64,000 nt of DNA from Flavobacterium sp. CS20. GTDB lineage: Bacteria; Bacteroidota; Bacteroidia; Flavobacteriales; Flavobacteriaceae. The translations under genes were made by a program, and so were the position numbers. Where the stretch lies: the NCBI RefSeq assembly GCF_018080005.1, contig NZ_CP073015.1, forward strand, positions 1,364,001 through 1,428,000. Reading direction: 5' to 3'. Position 1 is the stretch's first letter; each line of letters starts with the position of its first letter. Positions 57,886 to 64,000 of the stretch are shown one piece after another. The notes under the pieces were generated by a model. It ran no database searches. It had not been told where the DNA came from and was given only the letters and a program-made list of their open reading frames with translations.

Positions 57886-58486
57886 ATTGCAATGCTTTCA
57901 TACTCCTGTTGTGATAACGGAAATTTATCATCAATGATTTTTACATTATCGTAGGTTAAGTTATAAAGTCGGTATATTATATTGTCTATCTCCTGCTCTA
58001 AATGCAGGGTATCTTCGTTTTTAGATTTTTTGTCTAAAATTTCTGCAACCATATTTGATAGTAAGTTTACTGTTTTTTCAGGTGTATTAATAATTGGAAT
58101 ATTTACCAAAGGTTCTTTATCAATTTGATAGTTGTTTCCCTGCATTTTCCCTTTGTAGCGTAACCAAAAAGCAATGAGCTTTGAATTTAAAAGTGCGGTT
58201 AAATATTTTAGATTAAATGTATGGGGTTTGATAGAGTAAAAAGTCTGTGTTACATAACAATCGAAATCAGTATAAGTAAAACAAGGTTGATGATTTTTTC
58301 TTAATGATATTATTTTTTCGCCTTTAAAAAACTCTTCATTTCTTGCCCGATGTAAGCCATAAGGTTTGTTATCTGATGTTATAATATCCGAATACTTATC
58401 TAAATGGTGTTTAATATTAGGGTATGAATCAATGTTGTTTTTTATATCAGATTTTGTATAAATAATCCACTCTTTGTTTTTATTAT
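57882..58486 (-). pseudogene. Silent specificity cassette, C-terminal half
   Basis: Continuation, beyond the IS66 element, of the cassette that starts at 61231. It reads NKEWIIYTKSDIKNNIDSYP, PYGLHRARNEEFFKGEKIIS, FTYTDFDCYVTQTFYSIKPH, YLTALLNSKLIAFWLRYKGKMQGNNYQIDKEPLVNIPI and ends QQEYESIAI. This is a target-recognition/C-terminal domain different from the joined one. Its stop overlaps the stop of the opposite cassette by 2 nt, tail to tail. The 8 bp at 58479-58486 are the target duplication. It has no start or promoter of its own. Confidence 0.8.
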
Positions 58487-58561
58487 GTATCCCACCGACT
58501 AACTACATATTTGACACATAATAATTTGAGCATAGATTTGATGTCTTAAAAAACATCAACT

Positions 58562-58912
58562 ATGTTAACATTACATGACACACTCAAATTTGAGTTATAC
58601 TTAGAACCAACCGACATGCGAAAGAGTTTTGACAGCCTATCAGGTATTGTAAAAACAGAACTTAAAGCAAACCCAACTAGTGGAACAGCTTATTTGTTTG
58701 TCAACAAGCTACGCAATAAGATAAAGATTTTGCAATGGCGTACTGGTGGCTTTATATTGTATTACAAACGACTTGAAAAAGGAACTTTTACACTTCCTGA
58801 TTATGAAAAATCTGTGCGAAGTATCATTTTAGATTATGCTCAATTAGTCTTACTTTTTGATGGCATAACCATAGGAAATTTAACACAAAAAGAACAACAA
58901 AAAGCTGTATAA
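58562..58912 (+). CDS. tnpB: IS66 TnpB (ORF2) accessory protein
   Basis: The 116-residue protein has the IS66 Orf2 pattern: LEPTDMRKSFDSLSGIV, GTAYLFVNKLRNKIKILQWRTGGFILYYKRLEKGTF. It is needed for IS66 transposition by an unknown mechanism. It lies 75 nt from the left end of the element and is intact. Confidence 0.93.
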   Translation: MLTLHDTLKFELYLEPTDMRKSFDSLSGIVKTELKANPTSGTAYLFVNKLRNKIKILQWRTGGFILYYKRLEKGTFTLPDYEKSVRSIILDYAQLVLLFDGITIGNLTQKEQQKAV

Positions 58913-58953
58913 AGCTTTGTCATTACTGATATTTTACGTATTTTTATATCGTG

Positions 58954-60437
58954 ATGACGTATCAAGAATTACTCAAAAAAAACGAAGAAAACAGCATTTT
59001 TATAAAAAATCTAAAAGCAAAAAATGCATCACTACAAGCTCAATTAGATCAGCTTGTAAAACTCATTAACGGCTTCAAGTCTGAACGCTTTGTTTCTAAT
59101 GAAGTATCTAATGAGCAATTCAATCTGTTTTCAGATACCAACCAAGAGATAGAAGCGTCAGAAGAAGAACCATCGCAGACTATAACTTACAATCGTAAGA
59201 AGAAAAAACACCATGGGCGTAATAAACTACCTGAACATCTACCAGTAAAAGAAGTTATCATTGAGCCAAAAGAAGATACAGAAGATTTGGTGAAAATTGG
59301 AGAAGAAGTTTCAGAAACCTTAGAATATACCCCAGCAAGCTTAATAAAAAGACGCACGATACGACCAAAATACGCCAATAAAAGTAAGGACAAAATAATC
59401 ATAGGTGAGTTACCTACTCGTCCTATCCCAAAATCAATAGTTGAAGCTTCCTGTTAGCCTATATATTAACGGCTAAATTTGTTGACCATTTACCTTTATA
59501 CAGACAAATTCGACGTTTCAAAAGAGAATTTGGTTGGGAAGTAGCTCAAAGCACAATGTGCGATTGGGTTGATAGCTGTTGTCAACTATTAGATCCGCTA
59601 TACAATACCTTAAAACAAAAAATATTAGAATCCGATTACATACAAGCAGATGAATCCCCGATTAAAGTATTAGACAAAGACAAAAAAGGAAGCACCCACC
59701 AAGGTTACCAATGGGTATATCGCAACCCCTTGCAAGGTCTTGTATTATTCAATTATCACAAAGGACGTGGGCAACACGGTCCTAAAGAGATATTACTCAA
59801 TTACCAAGGCTATTTGCAATGCGATGGCTACCAAGTATATGATAAAATTGGGCAACAACAAGGTATTACATTAGTAGGATGTTTGGCACATGCTCGAAGA
59901 AAATTCTTTGATGCAAAAGACAATGACTCAACTATAGTAAATAAAATTCTTGAACAAATTCAAAAAATATATCTCGAAGAAAGAGAAATAAAAAAAATAG
60001 CAAAAGAAGACTTAGCACTCAAGCAAAAGTTACGAGAAGAAAAAATAGCTCCAAAACTTGAGCAAATAAAAACTTGGATAGAAGCACAAAGCATAAAGGT
60101 ATTACCTAAAAGTGCAGTAGGTAAAGCTATGAGTTATTACCTCAATCAATATCCAAAAATAAAAGCCATTACATTAGATCCGAGATTAGAGTTAGACAAT
60201 AATCTAATTGAAAACGCCATACGTCCGCTTGCACTAGGAAGAAAAAATTATCTTTTTGCTGGATCACATAAGGGAGCTCAGAACATTGCTATAATGTACT
60301 CTTTATTTGCCAGTTGTAAAATCAATAATGTAAACCCACAAGAATGGTTGAAAGACGTACTTGAAAAAATACCAGATTATAATATTCAAAAACTTGAAGA
60401 ATTACTCCCTAATAATTGGATACAAAATCATAAATAA
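58954..60437 (+). pseudogene. tnpC: IS66 transposase TnpC, frameshifted
   Basis: The N-terminal coiled coil and zinc-binding lead region is in one frame, to EASC at 59457. The catalytic domain follows in another: QADESPIKVLDKD, YLQCDGYQVYD, CLAHARRKFFD, ALGRKNYLFAGSHKGAQNIAIMYSLFASCKINNVNP. One base missing near 59450 would give EASLLAYILTAKFVDHLPLY and 494 residues. A GTG at 58951 precedes the ATG I use. The element probably cannot move unless the break is a sequence error. Confidence 0.88.
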
Positions 60438-60460
60438 CATGTAGTTGCTCGTGGGGATAC

Positions 60461-61248
60461 TTTATTATCTCCATAATATTTATATAATTCAGAAGTCGAG
60501 TAAAATGGTTTTATAAGCTGATATTCATCATTATTTAAATTTAGATTATTTAATTCTCTCTCACTAATCTGAAAAATTCCATCATTTACACTGAAGTCAT
60601 CACCTAATTTATTTGCATTTTTTTGATTTAATTTGTCTTGAGGATAAACAATACCTTGTGCTATTTCATCAGAGGTCAAATAATCAATTTCATTTTCAAG
60701 TATTGAGTTAAGAACATTATCAATTTTAGGGTTGTTAAAAGTGATTAGACTATCATAATATAGGGTACTGTCAAAATCTAATGTATATTTTTCATCAACT
60801 CCTGTATCATTTTTAAAGTTTAAGAAATGTTCTAACTCTTTCTCCTTAATCGTATCGTCTTTGAGTAAAGAGTACTTCAAAGGATAAGTGCTATTAGGTA
60901 TTTCTTTTTTTAGTAAATAGACCATTGTTTGTATACCAGCAGTTTTAAACACCTTGTAATTCCAAAAATCTGTGAATAGTTTTATTTTGGTCTCTTGGAG
61001 TATTTTATTTCTGAAAATAGAAGCTCCAGCACTTGTAATCCAATTGTTCTGGGCTATAAAGCACTCTACGCCATTTTCTTTTAATAAATCAATTCCTTTA
61101 CAGGCAAAACCATACCAAATATCCATTTTACCTTGGTAATAAGGGGATTGTTCTCTAAAACCATTAAAAGCTGTTCTGTTTGTGTATTCCTTAATGTATG
61201 GAGGGTTGCCTATAATTATATCAAACCCCATAGCCGAATTTAAACCAC
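60461..61248 (-). pseudogene. Silent specificity cassette, N-terminal half
   Basis: Begins inside the right inverted repeat: MGFDIIIGNPPYIKEYTNRT, then YQGKMDIWYGFACKGIDLLKENGVECFIAQNNWITSAGASIFRNKIL, and runs to YYGDNK where the IS66 element enters. It carries its own NPPY motif and the methyltransferase strands after it. With the IS removed and the segment inverted, the constant part joins in frame at the 31-bp repeat to give about 1153 residues. It is on the minus strand without a promoter, so silent now. Confidence 0.85.
61218..61248 (-). repeat. Right 31-bp inverted repeat of the invertible segment
   Basis: Perfect reverse complement of 56731-56761. Immediately outside lies a hairpin CGATAAAAAACG...CGTTTTTATCG (61248-61273) that could stop transcription leaving the segment or bind the recombinase. 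Confidence 0.92.
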
Positions 61249-61280
61249 GATAAAAAACGCATCGTTTTTATCGACTAAAT

Positions 61281-61303
61281 TTGTTTACTATTAATGTAAA
61301 CAA
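61281..61303. promoter_or_regulatory. Palindromic operator-like site before the invertase gene
   Basis: TTGTTTAC-N7-GTAAACAA is a perfect 8-bp inverted repeat with a TATTAAT spacer, 22 nt before the invertase ATG. The symmetry fits a dimeric repressor or the recombinase itself acting on its own promoter. Confidence 0.55.
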
Positions 61304-61325
61304 TTACTTTAACCAACACCAGACT

Positions 61326-61940
61326 ATGAATTACGCATACATAAGAGTCAGTACAGAACGGCAAACCGTAAAAAACCAACGCTTTGAGATTAAGAATTTT
61401 GCAGAATCAAGAGATATAGAAATCAATAAATGGATAGAGGAAAAAATTAGCTCTATTGAGCGACTTGAAGATAGAAAATTTGGAAAACTCCTCAATAAAA
61501 TGCAAAAAGGAGACCAACTAATTGTTACCGAGTTGTCCAGAATGGGTAGAAACTTAATGCAAATAATGAAAATTTTACACGATTGTATGGAAAAGGACAT
61601 TAAGGTTTATACTATAAAAGAGCATTATGAGTTAGGGAATAATATCAATTCAAAAGTATTGGCATTTGCATTTGGTTTATCAGCAGAAATAGAACGAAAC
61701 CTCATTTCCCAACGTACAAAAGAAGCACTCGCTAGAAAAAAAGCAGAAGGTGTAATTCTAGGTCGCCCTAAAGGAAGTAAATCTTCAAAAACTAAATTAA
61801 CCGGAAAAGAAAAGCAAATAAAAAAGTTGCTAGATAAAAAAGTATCTTATAGTGCTATTGGGAGAATCTTAAACGTACACAGATTAACGGTATCTAAATT
61901 TGTAAAAGAGCATCAGTTGGAAACTAAAGAGTTACTGTAA
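61326..61940 (+). CDS. Serine recombinase (DNA invertase/resolvase family)
   Basis: The 204-residue protein runs from the ATG at 61326. A TTG at 61281 would only add residues coded by an operator palindrome. The catalytic domain begins MNYAYIRVSTERQTVKNQRF (Ser10-type nucleophile in RVS). Later motifs are GDQLIVTELSRMGRN and FGLSAEIERNLISQRTKEALARKKAEG. GRPKGSKSS leads into a C-terminal HTH (KKVSYSAIGRILNVHRLTVSKFV). Size and build match Hin/Gin/Pin invertases. Its place 78 bp outside the right 31-bp repeat makes it the likely inverting enzyme of the methyltransferase cassettes. Confidence 0.92.
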   Translation: MNYAYIRVSTERQTVKNQRFEIKNFAESRDIEINKWIEEKISSIERLEDRKFGKLLNKMQKGDQLIVTELSRMGRNLMQIMKILHDCMEKDIKVYTIKEHYELGNNINSKVLAFAFGLSAEIERNLISQRTKEALARKKAEGVILGRPKGSKSSKTKLTGKEKQIKKLLDKKVSYSAIGRILNVHRLTVSKFVKEHQLETKELL

Positions 61941-61983
61941 CGATGTTACCAATCACGTACCAAAAAGACTCACTTTTTAAGTC

Positions 61984-62108
61984 TTATTGTTACATAAAAG
62001 GTAGAGATTTGTTATTAGAAGCAGGTATTTTTAAAATAAATAAACTACCTTTACCATTCGTGTAACAATAGACCCCTATTTTTAGGGTTTATTGCGACAT
62101 AAAAGGTA
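61984..62108. promoter_or_regulatory. Probable AbiE operator/promoter region with repeats
   Basis: TTATTGTTACATAAAAGGTA (61984-62003) and TTATTGCGACATAAAAGGTA (62089-62108) are direct repeats. CTACCT...TGTAACAAT (62045-62069) is an inverted counterpart of the first. AbiEi antitoxins are known to repress their own promoters by binding repeats, so this is the expected operator, ending 10 nt before the abiEi ATG. Confidence 0.6.
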
Positions 62109-62118
62109 ATGTTAAGAT

Positions 62119-62922
62119 ATGGCAAAAAGTACGTATATATCAGAAAATTTAAATGAAGACCAAATAGCTCTATTGAAGTATTTAGAAGATAATGAAATAC
62201 TATACTTCAACTTAAAAGACTTGACTACTCAACTTTCTGTAAATCTAACCGATAATGTAAATGAGTTAGTAGAAAACCTATACCAAAAAGAGTTGTTAGT
62301 GCGTATTGAAAGAGGGGTATACGCTAAACCTAACTACAACAATGTGAATGTATTGGCAACCTTTATAAGCCAAAACAGTAGTATTGCCTACTGGTCGGCT
62401 TTATACCATCACGGGCTAACAGAGCGTTTTCCTAATACGGTATTTGTAAAAACCACCCAACGCAAACGAGAAACACAAATATTAGGTTCTACCATAAAAT
62501 TTGTAAGTGTAAAAGCAACAAAAAATATAGGTATTATACAAGAAGGCTATGGAGACGATAGTTTTTCCATAACAGATGTAGAAATGACTTTAGTAGATTG
62601 TTTTGACCAACCTCGTTATGCAGGTGATTTCGCAGACCTTATAAAAGCCTTTGCTAATGCAAAAATAACCAACAATAAACTAATAGAATACACCAAAACC
62701 TATAACAATATTGCCTTGACAAAGCGATTAGGATATCTGGCTTCCTTGTTTCATAAAGAAAAGCTACAAAGTTTTATCAATTATGCCAAAACACAGGTGA
62801 ATAAACGATATAGTTTAATAGATGCCGGAGGTATAGAAGAAGGCGAGTTTGTAAGCGAATGGAAATTACGCTTAAATAGTAGTAAAGAAAGCTTATTACA
62901 AATGGCACAAACCGAATATTAA
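62119..62922 (+). CDS. abiEi: AbiEi-type antitoxin
   Basis: The 267-residue antitoxin of a type IV toxin-antitoxin/abortive-infection pair has an N-terminal winged helix (QIALLKYLEDNEILYFNLKDLT, LYQKELLVRIERGVYAKPNY) and a C-terminal domain (VTDVEMTLVDCFDQPRYAGDF-like region, LTKRLGYLASLF). It probably represses the operon and blocks toxin action. Its stop (60 bp pattern TAAATG) overlaps the toxin start region with no gap. Confidence 0.88.
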   Translation: MAKSTYISENLNEDQIALLKYLEDNEILYFNLKDLTTQLSVNLTDNVNELVENLYQKELLVRIERGVYAKPNYNNVNVLATFISQNSSIAYWSALYHHGLTERFPNTVFVKTTQRKRETQILGSTIKFVSVKATKNIGIIQEGYGDDSFSITDVEMTLVDCFDQPRYAGDFADLIKAFANAKITNNKLIEYTKTYNNIALTKRLGYLASLFHKEKLQSFINYAKTQVNKRYSLIDAGGIEEGEFVSEWKLRLNSSKESLLQMAQTEY

Positions 62923-63774
62923 ATGATTTTACAAAAAGAAATAATTGAAAAAGTTCAAGAATGGAAAGTGCCACCGGATACAGTAGATAAAGATTATGTA
63001 TTAGGACATTTTTTATCGGTCTTTGTAGACCATTACAAAGACGATGTAGTCTTTAAAGGTGGAACTTGCCTACGCAAATGCTATATCAAAAACTACCGAT
63101 TTTCAGAAGACTTGGATTTTACAGCATTGAATAAAAATTTTGTATTAGACCAAAAAACAGTACAAAGCATAGCTAAAACCACAGAAGAAAGAACAGGGAT
63201 TCAATTTAGTGTAGATAAAGTAAAACCTTTACTATTCAAAGATGATCCCAAAGGCTACCAAGTGTACATAAAATATTGGGGAGCTAATCACTCTAAAAAC
63301 CAACGCCCGTTACCGTCCAATCGATGGCATACCAAAATAAAGCTTGAAATAAGTACTGATGAGGTATTGTTATTGGATACAGAAACAAAGGCTATTATGC
63401 ATCCGTATTCTGATGAGCTAACGGGCGAAAAACAAAGCAATTGTTATAGCATTAATGAGGTAGTAGCAGAAAAATTACGAGCATTAAAACAGCGGTCTTA
63501 TACAGCTCCAAGAGACTTTTACGATTTATATCATTTAACAGAAAAGTTTACCAAAAAAGACTGGGAAACGATTATTCCTATTTTCCTTAAAAAAATGGAG
63601 CATAAAAATCTGGAGTATCAATCCCCCGAGGATTTAATAGACGAATCTAAACTCCTCAATGTAAAACGAGCGTGGAAAACTAGTGTAGCACATCAAATTA
63701 CAGAAGGACATCAACCCGAAGCAGATGAAATCATTGAAACAGTAGCAGAAAGAATCAAACAGTATTTAAGTTAA
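62923..63774 (+). CDS. abiEii: AbiEii-type nucleotidyltransferase toxin
   Basis: The 283-residue toxin has a nucleotidyltransferase fold: VVFKGGTCLRKCYIKNYRFSEDLDFTAL contains the GGT/S motif and the Asp-x-Asp metal pair, and later KIKLEISTDEVLLL and VVAEKLRALKQRSYTAPRDFYDLYHL. Known members transfer nucleotides (for example to tRNA) and stop growth during phage infection. The start follows the abiEi stop directly, so expression is coupled. Confidence 0.9.
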   Translation: MILQKEIIEKVQEWKVPPDTVDKDYVLGHFLSVFVDHYKDDVVFKGGTCLRKCYIKNYRFSEDLDFTALNKNFVLDQKTVQSIAKTTEERTGIQFSVDKVKPLLFKDDPKGYQVYIKYWGANHSKNQRPLPSNRWHTKIKLEISTDEVLLLDTETKAIMHPYSDELTGEKQSNCYSINEVVAEKLRALKQRSYTAPRDFYDLYHLTEKFTKKDWETIIPIFLKKMEHKNLEYQSPEDLIDESKLLNVKRAWKTSVAHQITEGHQPEADEIIETVAERIKQYLS

Positions 63775-63880
63775 TAATGATATATCTATATTAGAAAATA
63801 TAGTTGACTAATTCCACACAGCCCAAAACCCAGATTTTTTTTAAAACGAATTTATAATTTTACTATAAGAGTTTTCAAAA

Positions 63881-63901
63881 AAAGCCCCTGTCTTTTGGGC
63901 T
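63881..63901 (-). terminator. Minus-strand terminator
   Basis: Read on the minus strand, AGCCC, a loop AAAAGACAG and GGGCT are followed by a run of T. It would end a transcript coming from a gene to the right of the window. An ACAGCCCAAAA copy at about 63818 pairs with TTTTGGGCTGT here as a wider inverted repeat. The rest, 63902-64000, has a GGTTGCCAACC palindrome and no gene. Confidence 0.6.
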
Positions 63902-64000
63902 GTTCCGCTTACCACCACACTTGTGTTTTTTGGTTGCCAACCCGCACACAGCACATTGCTTATTTTATTTAAGGGTATATTTTAAAAAGTGGTATAATAA

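Larger units (their letters stand above)
58487..60460. mobile_element. IS66-family element, 1974 bp
   Basis: The inverted ends are GTATCCCACCGACTAACTAC at 58487 and, reversed at the right end, GTATCCCCACGAGCAACTAC. The 8-bp target duplication TTTATTAT lies at 58479-58486 and 60461-60468, the size expected for IS66. It contains tnpB and a frameshifted tnpC; no tnpA is present. It interrupts the silent cassette between YYGDNK and NKEWII codons; precise loss restores the frame. Confidence 0.94.

Noticed and set aside
37930..64000. A right attachment site within the window
   Set aside because: No copy of the mnmE 3' end was found by eye after 38000; the element probably extends past the right edge.

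Overview
The window reads as a chromosome segment of a marine or polar-type Flavobacteriaceae (Bacteroidota). The clues are a low G+C sequence, the gldK-gldL-gldM-gldN gliding/type IX secretion block, TAnnTTTG-type promoters, a Bacteroidetes HU-like protein, BT4734/DUF3987 mobilome genes and abundant TGTCATTC...GGAATGACA palindromic repeats. No species can be named from the sequence alone.

Layout. 1-8.2 kb (minus strand): gldN (cut by the window edge), gldM, gldL, gldK, an arginase-fold protein with a degraded metal site, and topA. 8.4-17.2 kb: housekeeping genes, namely iron-sulfur serine dehydratase, a YtcJ-type lipoprotein amidohydrolase, a 2[4Fe-4S] ferredoxin, then acyl-CoA reductase, serC, serA and an RlpA/SPOR protein, and an HU-like protein with a clear terminator. 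16.1-19.0 kb holds repeat arrays and a 33-base A homopolymer. 19.0-35.2 kb: a surface-polysaccharide locus for a nonulosonic (sialic/legionaminic-type) acid glycan, with neuA-, neuB- and neuC-like genes, a 2-hydroxyacid dehydrogenase, several glycosyltransferases and an MBOAT plus SGNH acyl-transfer pair. The locus is bracketed by two same-orientation palindromic repeat arrays. Inside it is a duplication scar that created a chimeric asparagine-synthetase/dehydrogenase ORF next to a GIY-YIG gene and a second repeat family. 36.5-37.95 kb: mnmE, whose 3' end is the probable attachment site of a mobile island.

38-64 kb: an integrative element and defence island. A tyrosine integrase module and a BT4734/DUF3987 primase-like module come first. 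The defence genes follow in one direction: an XRE regulator and a small beta-flower-like protein; a DcdV/AvcD-type anti-phage dCTP deaminase cut by an IS4-family element (9-bp target duplication, precise excision restores the frame); a catalytically dead long Argonaute coupled to a membrane protein and three tiny paralogous proteins; a PLD-SNF2 helicase coupled to a type IIG-like methyltransferase whose NPPY-to-C-terminus portion lies in an invertible segment; and an AbiEi/AbiEii pair. The invertible segment is bounded by perfect 31-bp inverted repeats, contains a silent alternative cassette disrupted by an IS66 element, and is followed by a serine invertase gene.

Six genes carry single-nucleotide-class frameshifts (including topA and gldL) and one glycosyltransferase has an in-frame amber codon. 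Some may be sequence errors and some real decay, so these genes are annotated across their breaks.
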